Position numbers and translations under genes: made by a program. A stretch of 33,284 nucleotides of DNA from Deltaproteobacteria bacterium CG11_big_fil_rev_8_21_14_0_20_45_16 (lineage in GTDB: Bacteria; Bdellovibrionota; UBA2394), in contig PCXB01000099.1 of assembly GCA_002787535.1 (NCBI GenBank), positions 1 through 33,284 of the forward strand, read 5' to 3'. Shown here piece after piece: positions 23,872 to 33,284 of this stretch (its first letter is position 1; every line of letters starts with the position of its first letter). The notes beneath the pieces are model-generated. The model was not told the DNA's origin. It was given only the letters and a program-made list of their open reading frames with translations, and made no database searches.

Positions 23872-26800
23872 TCAGACTAACTCGACAGAGCCTTGTCCAA
23901 ATTCAGCTTCTATCCAAGTTATGAACTGGGGATGGGTCTGCACTTCTAGGGCCGTGTCTATTAATACATGGGACTGCTTAAGCGTTGTACCCTCTACATT
24001 GGCCTCAACCGGCATTTTAACCTTAAGGGGCACAACTCCCTTAAAACGCTCCCCCTCTTTCATCAACGCGGGAAGTTTTTCAACTAAGGAATTATCACGA
24101 AGCTTTACCTGCATCTGCGAAAAATTGGCCAAAGATAGCTCATGTAGATCACGAACCAAAAGCCGAGTGCTCCCCGATTCACGCACCACCTGACCCGAGA
24201 CCAACAAGAGCCTATCCGACACAACAAGATCAGATTTTTTCGCGTACAAATCTGAGAAAATAACTACTTCTACCGAAGCCTCAATGTCTTCCAAACTAAA
24301 GAAGGCCATCTTCGTGCCCTTTTTCGTCATGATCTGCTTCACACCTGTCACCATTCCGGCGATCTGAATCTCCTTTTCACGAGGAGGCACGGGAGCCGTT
24401 AGCACTTTGGAAATGGGCACTGCTTTGTACGACGACAACATGGCCTGAAATCCTTCTAATGGATGCCCCGTCATATAGGTCCCCATCAAATGCTTTTCGT
24501 CATTCAATCTAATTTTGTCGGGCCACTCTTCGAGCTCCTTGATTTTGAGCTTCTGAGAAAACAAAGCCCCTTGTCCACTTCGGCGGGCTCTATCTTCAGC
24601 CTGAGCCACGCCTGTCAAAACATCCAAAGCATTGCAGAGCGAGGAGCGAGTCAATCCCAATCCATCCATAGCCCCAGATCGAATTAAGCATTCCGCCTGT
24701 CGCTTGTTAAGAAGCTGAGAAGAAATTCGTTTAAAAAAATCTGTATAATCCTTAAACAAGCCATTTTCTAGACGATCATCCATTATCGCCTTGGCCACAT
24801 TGTGGCCAAGGTTCTTGATCGCCGCCAGTCCATATCGAACGGCAAGCTTCCCATCGGCTTGGTTTTCCAAGGAAAATTCTGAATCCGAACCATTAATATG
24901 AGGCGGCAAAATCGAAATCCCACGCTTCTGAGCCGTTCGAATGATAATGCCCACTTTTTCAGTATCTTCTTTTTCCGAACTCAAAAGAGCCGCGAAAAAA
25001 GCTTCCGGGTAATAAGTCTTAAGATAGGCTGTCTGCAAAGTGATCATCGCGTAAGCGGCCGCATGGGATTTGTTAAATCCATACTTCGCAAACTCGGACA
25101 TCAAATCAAATATCTGTTGAGATTTCTTTTCATCAAATTTATTAGCGACCGCACCGGCCACAAACTTCTCTCGCTGCTTAGCCATCTCTTCGGCAATCTT
25201 TTTTCCCATTGCTCGACGAAGAAGATCCGCCTCTCCAAGACTAAATCCTGCCATCAAATTAGCCGTGCCCATGACTTGTTCCTGATAGACAAAAACTCCG
25301 TAAGTTTCTTTCAAGATAGGCTCAAGAATCGAAACAGGGTAAGTAACCTCCTTCTGACCACGCTTTCTCAAAATAAAATCATCAACCATCCCACCCTCTA
25401 AGGGACCAGGACGATAAAGCGCAACAATCGCTATCAGGTCTTCAAAAACATTGGGCTGAAGGCGTCGAATAACATCTCTCATCCCCGATGACTCAAGTTG
25501 AAAAATCCCCATCGTCTCACCAGTCGAAATCTCCGCCATGACCTTAGGATCGTTGTAATCAATCTTGAGCAAATCGATATCTTTGCCAAGTAACCGAATG
25601 CAGTCTTGAATGACAGTTAGATTTCTCAAGCCAAGAAAGTCAAACTTGACGAGACCGATTTTTTCGACGGCCTTCATTTCGTACTGTGAAACAATTTCTG
25701 AGTCAGAGCTTTTAAAGATAGGTAAATATTTTGTAAGAACATCGTCGGCAATCACAACCCCAGCGGCATGAACACTGCTGTGTCGGTTTAAGCCTTCGAG
25801 CTGCTCAGCCACTCGCAGCAATTGGTCCGCTTTTGGATCGCGATTACGAAGGTTCTCAAATTCAGGCTCGAGTTCATAAGCTTCCTTTAAGCTTACGTTC
25901 AAAACATTGGGGATCAACTTGGCAATCGCATCAACATCTGAGTAAGGGATACCCATGGCCCTACCCACATCGCGAATCACAGCCTTCGATTTCATTTTAC
26001 CGTAAGTGATGATTTGAGAGACTTTAAGACGTTCTTCATCGGGAAGATCACCTTTAAGATTATACTTGTCTCGCACATACTGAATCACCTGATCACGGCC
26101 CCGAATACAAAAATCGACGTCAAAATCCGGAAGACTTACCCGTTCGGGATTTAAAAATCGTTCGAACAAAAGATTGTAACGAATAGGATCAATGTCCGTT
26201 ATCCGCAGGCAATAAGCCGCCAAACTCCCTGCGCCCGAACCACGACCCGGACCTACCGGAATGTTGTTGGATTTGCTCCAACCAATGAAATCCGCAACAA
26301 TCAAAAAATATCCGGGGAATTTCATATCACGAATAATTTCGCACTCGCGATGTAAGCGCTCGCGATATTGCTTCTCAAGTACCGCTTTGTCGCGGTTAAG
26401 ATTTTGTGAGAAAATCAAGTCTAAGCGATTTTCCAAGCCCTTATGACATTCTTTATAAAACCTCTCGTAGACATCCTTATCATTTCCAAAACTTGGAAGA
26501 TGATACGTATCCGTTTCGAATTTAAAATCAACACGATTAAGAATCTCATCGTTGACGGCCAAGAGTTCCGGCGCATCCTGAAATTGGCGCTGCATTTCAT
26601 CTTTCGTCTTCAAGTAAAACTCAGCCGAAGGGAGCCTGGGACGAGATTCATCGTCAATCGTCTTGGCGGCACCAATGCACATCAAAACTTCGTGCGCTAC
26701 GCGATCCTCAGGGTTCAAAAAATAAACTGGTTGCGCTGCCATACAACGCGCGCCATACCGCTTCGCCGCTTCACGCACTCGATTTTCATCTGGAGCATTT

Positions 26801-27249
26801 TCAAAGCGATGCACTTCAAAAAACAGATTCTGCACATTCCATGATTTTAAAAAATCTGAGTGCTCCAGTAAATGTGGATGCTCAGGCGTGACCGTCATGA
26901 TCAGTCCCTCCTGGCAATTTAAGAGTTTTTCAAAATTTAATGTTCCAAACGAGTGTGCGCTTAATATTCTGTTTAGATTCCGATAGCCGACTGAGTTCAG
27001 AACATAAAAGCAAACGCCTCCGAGTTGTTTGGACTCCGGAATCAGAGCGATTTCTAGGCAAGTTCCAAGTACGGGCTTGAGTCCCGCAGACTTCATCTTA
27101 AAAAAGAAGTCCACCCAACCAAAACCACAGTTGAAGTCGCTTATCGCGCCTGCGCTATAACCCCGATCCTTTAAGGCCTCTACATAGGCTTCGGCAGGAA
27201 CCATCGACTTAAGAAGCGAAAAATCAGTATGTAATCGTAAGGCTAACAT
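23872..27249 (-). CDS. dnaE: DNA polymerase III alpha subunit DnaE
   Basis: Replicative DNA polymerase, C-family. In 1125 aa: PHP domain (1-270), polymerase core with catalytic aspartates in PDFDVDF (D377, D379) and KFDFLGL (D537), [10 protein letters not shown] (333-342), RPGPLEGG and HAAGVVI, then a helix-hairpin-helix region, an internal beta-clamp motif QGALF (893-897, compare QADMF in E. coli) and an OB fold ([28 protein letters not shown]). In the PHP domain the family motif DHGN is AISDFNCG, so a metal ligand is missing, as in the inactive PHP of E. coli, and proofreading probably comes from a separate subunit. ATG follows AGGAGG at 11 bases. Start of the dnaE-hflX-... run. Confidence 0.98.
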   Translation of the reverse strand: MLALRLHTDFSLLKSMVPAEAYVEALKDRGYSAGAISDFNCGFGWVDFFFKMKSAGLKPVLGTCLEIALIPESKQLGGVCFYVLNSVGYRNLNRILSAHSFGTLNFEKLLNCQEGLIMTVTPEHPHLLEHSDFLKSWNVQNLFFEVHRFENAPDENRVREAAKRYGARCMAAQPVYFLNPEDRVAHEVLMCIGAAKTIDDESRPRLPSAEFYLKTKDEMQRQFQDAPELLAVNDEILNRVDFKFETDTYHLPSFGNDKDVYERFYKECHKGLENRLDLIFSQNLNRDKAVLEKQYRERLHRECEIIRDMKFPGYFLIVADFIGWSKSNNIPVGPGRGSGAGSLAAYCLRITDIDPIRYNLLFERFLNPERVSLPDFDVDFCIRGRDQVIQYVRDKYNLKGDLPDEERLKVSQIITYGKMKSKAVIRDVGRAMGIPYSDVDAIAKLIPNVLNVSLKEAYELEPEFENLRNRDPKADQLLRVAEQLEGLNRHSSVHAAGVVIADDVLTKYLPIFKSSDSEIVSQYEMKAVEKIGLVKFDFLGLRNLTVIQDCIRLLGKDIDLLKIDYNDPKVMAEISTGETMGIFQLESSGMRDVIRRLQPNVFEDLIAIVALYRPGPLEGGMVDDFILRKRGQKEVTYPVSILEPILKETYGVFVYQEQVMGTANLMAGFSLGEADLLRRAMGKKIAEEMAKQREKFVAGAVANKFDEKKSQQIFDLMSEFAKYGFNKSHAAAYAMITLQTAYLKTYYPEAFFAALLSSEKEDTEKVGIIIRTAQKRGISILPPHINGSDSEFSLENQADGKLAVRYGLAAIKNLGHNVAKAIMDDRLENGLFKDYTDFFKRISSQLLNKRQAECLIRSGAMDGLGLTRSSLCNALDVLTGVAQAEDRARRSGQGALFSQKLKIKELEEWPDKIRLNDEKHLMGTYMTGHPLEGFQAMLSSYKAVPISKVLTAPVPPREKEIQIAGMVTGVKQIMTKKGTKMAFFSLEDIEASVEVVIFSDLYAKKSDLVVSDRLLLVSGQVVRESGSTRLLVRDLHELSLANFSQMQVKLRDNSLVEKLPALMKEGERFKGVVPLKVKMPVEANVEGTTLKQSHVLIDTALEVQTHPQFITWIEAEFGQGSVELV

Positions 27250-27310
27250 CGGTCTTTGAACCTCCTAAAATGAACCAGCCGACAAGAATACGAAAGCAAA
27301 AATTAAATTC

Positions 27311-27339
27311 GTTATAAGAGCCTATTTGAGGACTTATAA
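27311..27339 (-). promoter_or_regulatory. Possible sigma-70 promoter for dnaE
   Basis: On the minus strand TTATAA (27339-27334) and TATAAC (27316-27311) are separated by 17 bases: 4/6 and 5/6 matches to -35 and -10. Predicted leader of ~55 bases before dnaE. Two near-identical blocks TTATAAGAGCCT and TTATAAAGCCT lie at 27312-27323 and 27334-27344, spaced 22 bases. Confidence 0.4.
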
Positions 27340-27344
27340 AGCCT

Positions 27345-27373
27345 CTGACAGACGCCTTTTCAGCTGATATTTT
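27345..27373 (+). promoter_or_regulatory. Probable sigma-70 promoter of the deo operon
   Basis: CTGACA (27345-27350), 17 bases, TATTTT (27368-27373): 5/6 and 4/6 matches. Predicted start about 27380, 19 bases before the deoC ATG. The direct repeat TTATAA(G)AGCCT (27312-27323, 27334-27344) abuts the -35 box and may bind a regulator. The whole 27250-27398 interval holds only this divergent promoter region. Confidence 0.5.
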
Positions 27374-27398
27374 CTATAGTCTGAGCTAAATAGGTCTG

Positions 27399-28055
27399 AT
27401 GAGCTCGGAGCTAGCCAAAAAGATTGATCATACCCTTTTAAAAGCCGACACCACAAAAGAGCAAATTCAGAAGCTTTGCAAGGAGGCTAAAAGCTACGGC
27501 TTTTTTTCCGTCTGCATCAACCCTTATTGGGTACCGGCGGCCAAACAGGAGTTAACGGGCAGCTCTGTGAGGGTATGCTCCGTTGTCGGTTTTCCTCTTG
27601 GAGCCAACACGAGTGAACTGAAAGCCTTCGAAACTCAGCAGCTTTTAAGAGCCGGCGTGCACGAAATCGATATGGTAATGAATACTGGCGCCCTTAAATC
27701 TGGCCTCGACTTGGAGGTTTTGGAAGACATCGAGCGGGTGATTCAAGCGGCTAAAAGCTGTCCCGTAAAAGTGATTATTGAAACAGCCGTGCTATCCGAA
27801 GAAGAGAAGGTTCGGGCTTCTGAAATCTGTGTGAAAGCTGGCGCTGCGTTTGTAAAAACTTCCACGGGCTTTATGGGCGGTGGTGCAACTGTTGAGGACA
27901 TCAAGTTGATTCGATTGACTGTGGGCAGTTTGATGGGCATCAAGGCAAGTGGAGGTGTCAAAACTTATGAACAGGCCATGCAACTGCTGGAGGCTGGCGC
28001 GACTCGGCTCGGATGCTCGCAATCAGTGGCCATCATGAAAGAAGTAAGCTCTTAA
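27399..28055 (+). CDS. deoC: Deoxyribose-phosphate aldolase DeoC
   Basis: Cleaves 2-deoxyribose-5-phosphate to acetaldehyde and glyceraldehyde-3-phosphate. The 218-aa TIM-barrel protein has the Schiff-base lysine in FVKTSTGF (K153), the second lysine in GIKASGGV (K182) and the proton-relay Asp in EIDMVMN (D91). Length typical (215-225 aa). Weak Shine-Dalgarno (TAGGT). First gene of a five-gene nucleoside-catabolism operon. Confidence 0.97.
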   Translation: MSSELAKKIDHTLLKADTTKEQIQKLCKEAKSYGFFSVCINPYWVPAAKQELTGSSVRVCSVVGFPLGANTSELKAFETQQLLRAGVHEIDMVMNTGALKSGLDLEVLEDIERVIQAAKSCPVKVIIETAVLSEEEKVRASEICVKAGAAFVKTSTGFMGGGATVEDIKLIRLTVGSLMGIKASGGVKTYEQAMQLLEAGATRLGCSQSVAIMKEVSS

Positions 28056-28058
28056 ACC

Positions 28059-29258
28059 GTGACAGATATAAAGAGATTCAATCGTATTTGTGTCCTGGTT
28101 TTGGATGGCTTCGGCGTCGGCGAACTCCCCGATGCCAAGGCGTTTGGAGATGTGGGCTCAAACACACTGGCTCATTTATATAAAGTTCGCCCTCAACTCA
28201 GTCTTCCTCATCTCGAAAAGCTTGGACTTTTAAAGGCAGCGGGGCTCGATTCGTCTTTGCCAATCATGAGCGGGGCGGCCTTTGGGAAAATGAAAGAAAT
28301 CTCAGCGGGCAAAGATACTACCACTGGACATTGGGAAATGATGGGTTTGCCTGTTCAGGAAAGCTTCTCTTATTTTCCCAATGGATTTCCCAAGGATATT
28401 ATGGACGCTTTTTTGAAACGTAACTCGCTTCCGGGCTATTTGGGAAACAAACCCGCAAGTGGAACCGAAATTATAAAGGAATTGGGTGAAGAACATCTTC
28501 AATCAGGAAAGCCCATCGTCTATACGTCAGGGGATAGCGTGTTTCAAATCGCTTGTCACGAAGAGGGCTTTGAATTGGAACGATTGTATAACGTATGCTT
28601 AGAAACCAGAAAAATTCTTAGTGAGTCTCCATTTAAAGTAGGTCGTGTTATTGCTCGACCCTTTCTTGGGACGACATCCGAAAGCTTTAAACGAAGCACG
28701 AATCGAAAAGATTTCTCTCTAAAACCTTTTGGAGAAACTTGCCTAAGCAAATTAAAAGCTCATCATTTTGGTGTTATTGGAATGGGGAAAATCCCTTCCA
28801 TCTATGATGGGGAAGGTATTACCGAAAGCATCATTTCCAAAACAGATGACGAAGGAATCGACAAACTTAAGGAAGTTTTGAAATCAAAGCAGGATTTTAA
28901 GGGCTTGGTGTTTTGTAATCTCAATGATCTAGATACACTTTATGGACATAGACGAAATCCTGGAGGCTATGCACAGCATCTCGAGCATATCGATAAACGT
29001 TTGCCAGAAATTTTGAAGACCTTAGAGCCAAACGATCTTCTTGTGATCACGTCCGACCATGGCAACGATCCTAGCTTTAAAGGAACGGATCATACGCGAG
29101 AGTATGTCCCACTCGTGATGTACAGCCCGAGTCTGAAGACTTCAATCGATTTAAATAAGCGCGAGAGTTTTTGTGATTTAGGTCAAAGCATTTTGGATAA
29201 TTTTGAAATTAAAGGCCTTCCTAATGGTAAGAGCTTTTTGCCTGAGTTGGGGGCCTAG
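28059..29258 (+). CDS. deoB: Phosphopentomutase DeoB
   Basis: Interconverts (deoxy)ribose-1-phosphate and -5-phosphate, feeding DeoC. The 399-aa alkaline-phosphatase-superfamily protein has LVLDGFGVGELPDA (metal Asp16), GSNTLAHL, the phospho-acceptor loop AGKDTTTGHWEMMG (T87 region), and C-terminal metal motifs ITSDHGNDPSFKGTDHTRE. GTG start three bases after deoC with weak ribosome site. Length typical of the Bacillus type (390-400 aa). Confidence 0.97.
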   Translation: MTDIKRFNRICVLVLDGFGVGELPDAKAFGDVGSNTLAHLYKVRPQLSLPHLEKLGLLKAAGLDSSLPIMSGAAFGKMKEISAGKDTTTGHWEMMGLPVQESFSYFPNGFPKDIMDAFLKRNSLPGYLGNKPASGTEIIKELGEEHLQSGKPIVYTSGDSVFQIACHEEGFELERLYNVCLETRKILSESPFKVGRVIARPFLGTTSESFKRSTNRKDFSLKPFGETCLSKLKAHHFGVIGMGKIPSIYDGEGITESIISKTDDEGIDKLKEVLKSKQDFKGLVFCNLNDLDTLYGHRRNPGGYAQHLEHIDKRLPEILKTLEPNDLLVITSDHGNDPSFKGTDHTREYVPLVMYSPSLKTSIDLNKRESFCDLGQSILDNFEIKGLPNGKSFLPELGA

Positions 29259-30577
29259 TGGCAGATTTACTCCCTCTTATATATAAGAAGCAAAGGTCTG
29301 AGAGCTTGAGCGCGGAAGAGATGGAGCAGTGGATGGGGTCGATTATTTCGAAGGAGCCTCCCCCTGATTATCAAATCGCAAGTTTACTGGCCTTTATTTT
29401 TGCTAATGGCCTGAACTTTGATGAAACCGCTGCCTTGACCAGGGCGATGAAAGATTCGGGTCGATCTTTCAGTTTTAATTCTTTTCCAAAGGATGCTCTT
29501 TTTATCGACAAGCATAGCACCGGGGGAATCGGCGATAAGATCTCGATCCCACTGGCTCCAGTTGTTATCGCGGCAAGCGAGCGAATTCATATTCCTATGA
29601 TCGCCGGCCGAGGTCTGGGCCATACGGGTGGAACCATTGACAAACTTGAGTCTATCCCGGGTATGAAAGCAACGCTGCCTCTCAAAGATTTTTATAAAGT
29701 ATTAAAGAAGCATCGTTTCTGTATTTCTGGACAAAGTCCTGAGATCGCCCCGGCGGATAGGATTCTCTATGCTCTGCGAGATGTCACGGGCTGTGTCGCG
29801 AGCATCCCCCTCATTACGGCAAGCATTCTGTCGAAAAAACTTTCTGAATCATTGGATGCTCTCGTGTTGGATGTTAAGTTTGGGAGCGGAGCATTTATGC
29901 AGGATTTTGCAGAGGCCGAAAAACTCGCCCGGTCCCTGCAGAAAGTATCTGAACTCCAGGGTGTCAAAAGTGTTGCTCATCTTACGAATATGGACACACC
30001 CCTCGGTCGTTACAGCGGTCACCGATTAGAAATTTTGGAAAGCCTTGCTATCTTAAGAGGTGAGGGCCCTGAAGACTCACAAGAATTAACTGAGAAGCTT
30101 GGGATTTCGATGCTCAAGCTTGGCTCTTATTCCGAAAACGAAGCCCGATCGCGAATAAAAATGGCCATCGAAAGTGGGGCCGCTCTCTATCATTTTGAAC
30201 AAATGATCGCGGCACAAGGCGGCAAGCTTGCGAAGTTTGAAAAAATCATGAATTCACGGAAACTTGCTCTTCGGTCTCGAGTGGTGAAAAGTCCGGCCTC
30301 AGGCTATCTGCGCTGGGATACCAGAAAGCTTGGTCTTGCCCTTATCGAATTAGGTGCTGGCCGAAAACGCAAAGAGGACAAAATCGATTTTGATGTCGGC
30401 CTGAAGCATGAAGTCAAAAATGCTGATCGAGTCGAAAAGGGTCAGCCTATCTTAGAGATTTTCTATCGAACGCCGGCGCGACTGAACAAGTGCCTTAGGT
30501 TAGTCAATGAATCTCTTCAAATCGAAGAAGAATGCTTTTCAAAGCAAGAACTCATTCGTAAAGTTATAGGTGAATGA
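29258..30577 (+). CDS. deoA: Thymidine / pyrimidine-nucleoside phosphorylase
   Basis: Phosphorolyses thymidine (and possibly uridine) to base plus (deoxy)ribose-1-phosphate. The 439-aa protein has KHSTGGIGDK (85-94), the family signature AGRGLGHTGGTIDKLES (116-132), and ALRDVTGCVASIPLI followed by LDVKFGSGAFM. The sequence resembles the broad Bacillus Pdp group as well as DeoA, so strict thymidine specificity is not certain; pdp is the alternative symbol. GTG start overlaps the deoB stop by one base (TAGTG). Confidence 0.95.
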   Translation: MADLLPLIYKKQRSESLSAEEMEQWMGSIISKEPPPDYQIASLLAFIFANGLNFDETAALTRAMKDSGRSFSFNSFPKDALFIDKHSTGGIGDKISIPLAPVVIAASERIHIPMIAGRGLGHTGGTIDKLESIPGMKATLPLKDFYKVLKKHRFCISGQSPEIAPADRILYALRDVTGCVASIPLITASILSKKLSESLDALVLDVKFGSGAFMQDFAEAEKLARSLQKVSELQGVKSVAHLTNMDTPLGRYSGHRLEILESLAILRGEGPEDSQELTEKLGISMLKLGSYSENEARSRIKMAIESGAALYHFEQMIAAQGGKLAKFEKIMNSRKLALRSRVVKSPASGYLRWDTRKLGLALIELGAGRKRKEDKIDFDVGLKHEVKNADRVEKGQPILEIFYRTPARLNKCLRLVNESLQIEEECFSKQELIRKVIGE

Positions 30578-31380
30578 TCGATCAGGCTTTGGAGTTTTTG
30601 GGTTCCCAGAAAATTGAAGCCGATCTCGCCCTTGTTCTGGGTAGCGGACTTGGACCACTTGCTGACAAGATCTCTTCGGCCAAACGTATCCCCTACTCCC
30701 AAATACCTGGCGCCAAAGTAAGTAGCGTCGCTGGACATAAGGGCGAATTGGTTGTTGGGGAATTAGAGGGCAAGAAAGTCATTGCGCTTTCTGGCAGATT
30801 ACATGGCTATGAGGGCCATACCCCAAATGAAGTTGTCTATTTATTAAGAGCTTTGCGGAAACTTGGTATTAGAAAATTCATACTAAGCAACGCCTCGGGC
30901 TCCACGCATAAAGCTTTCCCGCCTGGGAGTTTGGCGCTTATTGGTGACCATATTAACTTCACCGGGAAAAATCCGCTTACGGGTGCTGAACTTTATGGCG
31001 CTGAGAGATTTCCGGATATGTCAGATCTGTATTCGCTTAAGTGGCGAGAACAAGTTTTGAGCCTAAGTAAAAAGACTAAACTGAAATTTCCGTTGAAAGA
31101 AGCTGTCTATATCGGCGTCCGAGGCCCAAACTTTGAGACACCTGCTGAGATTAGGGCCTTCCGTACAATGGGAGCCGATATAGTCGGAATGTCAACGGTA
31201 TGGGAAGCCATCGCGCTTAAGCAGATGGGGGCGGAAATTCTTGGAATCAGTTGTGTTTGCAATTTTGGAGCGGGCGTTGTCGATCAAGTTCTTAAACACG
31301 AAGATGTTCTGCAGGCAGGTCGCGACGCCAGTCAGGATTTTCAAAATCTTGTCGAAGCCATCATTGGAGTAAGTCTTTAG
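30574..31380 (+). CDS. punA: Purine-nucleoside phosphorylase PunA (trimeric type)
   Basis: Phosphorolyses inosine and guanosine nucleosides. The 268-aa protein shows GSGLG (23-27, phosphate-binding S24), VAGHKG (H55), SGRLHGYEG (R75, H77), GPNFETPAEIR (E188), MSTVWEA (M206, S207) and CNFGAG (N230). The Glu/Asn pair corresponds to human E201 and N243, which select 6-oxopurines over adenosine. ATG overlaps the deoA stop by four bases (ATGA). Confidence 0.95.
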   Translation: MIDQALEFLGSQKIEADLALVLGSGLGPLADKISSAKRIPYSQIPGAKVSSVAGHKGELVVGELEGKKVIALSGRLHGYEGHTPNEVVYLLRALRKLGIRKFILSNASGSTHKAFPPGSLALIGDHINFTGKNPLTGAELYGAERFPDMSDLYSLKWREQVLSLSKKTKLKFPLKEAVYIGVRGPNFETPAEIRAFRTMGADIVGMSTVWEAIALKQMGAEILGISCVCNFGAGVVDQVLKHEDVLQAGRDASQDFQNLVEAIIGVSL

Positions 31381-32738
31381 TGGCAAAGAAAAAGATTTTT
31401 AGAGCTCAAGGGCTGGTAAGCTCCAATACAGCGCATGATGTTTTTGAGTCGGATGCTTTTTTGGCCATTGAGGCGTCAAAGATTGTGGGATTAGGAAGTT
31501 GGAAGGATCGCCCGCGACACAAAAGCTTTCAAATTGAGGACTGTCGCTATGGTGTGATTACGCCTGGTCTTTACAATCTTCATACTCACTTGGCCATGAC
31601 ACTGTTTCGTGGTTTGGCAGAAGATCTGGATTTGTTTAGCTGGCTTCGCGACTATATTTTTCCAGCTGAAAAGAAATGGGTGGATCCGAATTTTGTTCGT
31701 GTCGGGACTGAGCTGGGTGCCTGTGAATTGATTCGCTCGGGCTGCGTGGGTGTGGCCGATATGTATTATTTTGTTGAGGCTCAAGCCGGTGCCCTGGATC
31801 GATCGGGATTACGGGGCGTTATCGGTCAGCATTTTTTTGATGAAGGCGGGACCGACTCCAAATCACAGGATGATGCCCTTCGAAAGGCCAAGGCCTTGAA
31901 GCGAAAGCTCAAAAAGCATCCGCGTCTGCAGGCAGCACTAATTGCTCATGCACCTTATACTTGCTCGCAGCGCACTCTCGAATTTGTTGCCCAGAGTGCT
32001 AAAGAATTAGACATGGGAATCATGATGCATACGTCCGAGACCAAAAAAGAGTTGGCCGATATCAAGCGCCAAACTGGAAGCTCTCCCGTGCAACTTGCCA
32101 AACGAAGCGGCCTGCTTGAAGCCAAATTTGCTCTCTTGGCGCATTGTGTCTGGCTAGAGGATCAGGATTATAATTATCTACGACAATCCAATGTTACGGC
32201 GGTTTTTAATCCCCAGTGTAATGCCAAACTTGGCAGCGGCATTCCACCTATTCAAAAAATGCTAGCCTCTAATGCGCGCTTTTGTGTGGGAACCGACGGA
32301 CCGGCGAGTAACAATAATCTCGATATGTTTGCGGAAATTAATTTTCTATCCAAAATTCATCATGTGAGTCAGGGAGATTTGAAATCTTTGCCTGGCCAAA
32401 TTGTTTTTGATTCGGTTACGCGTCGCTCAGCCGAAGCTATCGGTCTTGGCGCTCAGTGCGGAAGCTTGGAAGAAGGCAAAGAAGCTGATTTTATTGTTAT
32501 CGATACGCGAAGCCCTCATATGCAGCCATTGCATCGCATTTATTCTCATTTGATCTATAGCGTTCAGGGCCCTGATGTCGAGAGTGTCTATGTCGGCGGT
32601 AAAGCCCTAATGAAAAGGCGAAGAATTCTTAGCTTAAATGAACCTCGTATTCTACGTGAAGCCGCGGCCTGGGGACAAAAAATCAGGAGCGCGCTACCAT
32701 CCCAGCAGCAGCCTGATCAGTTGGCATCAAGAGCATAG
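31380..32738 (+). CDS. Amidohydrolase, MTA/SAH (adenosine-type) deaminase family
   Basis: Zinc amidohydrolase of the MtaD/TrzA/SsnA group that deaminates adenosine-type compounds. The 452-aa protein has N-L-H-T-H (H68, H70), LFRGLAEDLDLFSWL (75-89), IAHAPYTCS (H190), MMHTSETKKE (H217, E220), LAHCVWL (H255) and GTDGPASNNNLDMF (D306), closely following MTA/SAH deaminases. GTG start overlaps the punA stop by one base (TAGTG). Sitting after a phosphorylase that should not accept adenosine, it may serve as the adenosine/deoxyadenosine deaminase of the pathway; methylthioadenosine, SAH or guanine are alternatives. Its 3' end overlaps the opposite-strand dehydrogenase by 56 bases. Confidence 0.85.
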   Translation: MAKKKIFRAQGLVSSNTAHDVFESDAFLAIEASKIVGLGSWKDRPRHKSFQIEDCRYGVITPGLYNLHTHLAMTLFRGLAEDLDLFSWLRDYIFPAEKKWVDPNFVRVGTELGACELIRSGCVGVADMYYFVEAQAGALDRSGLRGVIGQHFFDEGGTDSKSQDDALRKAKALKRKLKKHPRLQAALIAHAPYTCSQRTLEFVAQSAKELDMGIMMHTSETKKELADIKRQTGSSPVQLAKRSGLLEAKFALLAHCVWLEDQDYNYLRQSNVTAVFNPQCNAKLGSGIPPIQKMLASNARFCVGTDGPASNNNLDMFAEINFLSKIHHVSQGDLKSLPGQIVFDSVTRRSAEAIGLGAQCGSLEEGKEADFIVIDTRSPHMQPLHRIYSHLIYSVQGPDVESVYVGGKALMKRRRILSLNEPRILREAAAWGQKIRSALPSQQQPDQLASRA

Positions 32739-33284
32739 ATTCGATGTTTATGTGTCGTGGAAGTTCCAGACTCCAGGCCATCGATCTTGCGACATCCTGA
32801 GCCGTTAAGGGGCGCATGCCTTTGTAAACGGCGGCCGCCTTTTCTTCATCGCCTCGAAAGCGCACTTTACTAAACTCAGTTTCGACCATGCCGGGATGAA
32901 TGCCGATCACGCGAATCCCCTTACCCAGCAAGTCTTTGCGCCAGCTTTCCGTGAGTGCACGCACACAGAATTTGGTCGATGCGTAAATAGACCCGCCTGG
33001 ATAAGTTTGGTAACCAGCGACTGAGCCAATATTGACGATATCACCCGCTTTTCGCTCGATCATCGAGGGCAAAAGCATTTGTGTAATCTCTATTAGCGAC
33101 AAAACATTGGTTTCATACATCTCGAGCCAATCTTCTTTGCTTGTTTTATCAATTGCGGCTGTTCCACGTGCCAAGCCCGCATTATTAATCAAAACACCAA
33201 TTGATTTTAAATCTACACATTCCGAGAGTCTGGAGAGTTCTTTTCGTAAATCTAGCCCAAGAGGAACGATATTTTTTGGAAATT
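32683..33284 (-). CDS. Short-chain dehydrogenase/reductase (5' end beyond window)
   Basis: NAD(P)-dependent oxidoreductase of the classical SDR family, similar in style to YdfG-type 3-hydroxy acid dehydrogenases. The visible part includes LDLRK (the D60-type cofactor motif), SIGVLINNAG, the catalytic set NIGSVAG (Ser), YASTK (Tyr and Lys), and PGMVETEF. The frame is open to the right edge of the window, so the N-terminal Rossmann glycine motif and start lie outside; a TTG at 33190-33192 inside VLINNAG is not a start. Convergent with, and overlapping, the amidohydrolase gene by 56 bases. Substrate not predictable. Confidence 0.9.
   Translation of the reverse strand, partial: FPKNIVPLGLDLRKELSRLSECVDLKSIGVLINNAGLARGTAAIDKTSKEDWLEMYETNVLSLIEITQMLLPSMIERKAGDIVNIGSVAGYQTYPGGSIYASTKFCVRALTESWRKDLLGKGIRVIGIHPGMVETEFSKVRFRGDEEKAAAVYKGMRPLTAQDVARSMAWSLELPRHINIESMLLMPTDQAAAGMVARS

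Noticed and set aside
33190-33192. TTG as start of the dehydrogenase
   Set aside because: It falls within the conserved VLINNAG motif and the frame is open to the window edge, so the gene is simply cut by the window.
1-33284. Defence system, prophage, insertion sequence, CRISPR, tRNA or rRNA
   Set aside because: I looked on both strands and saw no transposase, integrase, regularly spaced repeats, cloverleaf-like sequence or rRNA motifs; coding is nearly continuous with recognised core genes.

Overview
The window comes from the chromosome of a motile Gram-negative bacterium. The flagellar genes include the P-ring and L-ring proteins FlgI and FlgH, which need an outer membrane. The order fliL-M-N-O-P-Q-R-flhB-flhA-flhF-flhG-fliA, the separate flgF-G-A-H-I-J-M-N-K-L-csrA block, and the moderate GC content suggest a polar-flagellated deltaproteobacterium in the old sense. 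Bdellovibrionota is my best guess, but this is inferred from gene order and protein style, not from a marker search. I see no sign of horizontal transfer, prophage, insertion sequence, tRNA, rRNA or CRISPR. No gap between genes exceeds about 230 bases.

Layout on the minus strand, in order of transcription. (1) dnaE - hflX - a small secreted protein - a calcineurin-like phosphoesterase - a Maf/DUF115-like protein (27249 down to 19369) read as one tight run. (2) fliL to fliA plus a small membrane protein (19214 down to 8310) form the export gate, C-ring switch, placement GTPases and sigma-28 operon. This run starts at a very good sigma-54 promoter (19241-19257) and ends at an intrinsic terminator (8250-8273). 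(3) flgF to csrA (8079 down to 7) form the rod, rings, hook-junction, chaperone, anti-sigma and RNA-regulator operon, beginning just after that terminator.

Layout on the plus strand. deoC - deoB - deoA/pdp - punA - an MTA/SAH-type amidohydrolase (27399-32738) form a tightly coupled nucleoside-salvage operon. It runs divergently from dnaE across a 149-base promoter region. The last gene overlaps, tail to tail, a short-chain dehydrogenase that runs off the right edge of the window.

How the parts work together. Operons 2 and 3 together encode most of the basal body and export machinery. FliA (operon 2) and its inhibitor FlgM (operon 3) give the usual checkpoint, and CsrA adds post-transcriptional control. 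FlhF and FlhG set flagellar position and number. The deo/pun enzymes would turn nucleosides into bases plus triose phosphate and acetaldehyde.

The main new observation is a pair of 15-base palindromes, CGGCAA-N3-TTGCCG, one in front of each flagellar operon (19304-19318 and 8232-8246). Upstream of fliL the palindrome lies about 70 bases above the sigma-54 promoter, which fits an enhancer site for a flagellar sigma-54 activator. A second notable feature is a run of nine G inside flgG (6958-6966), a candidate slippage switch for motility.
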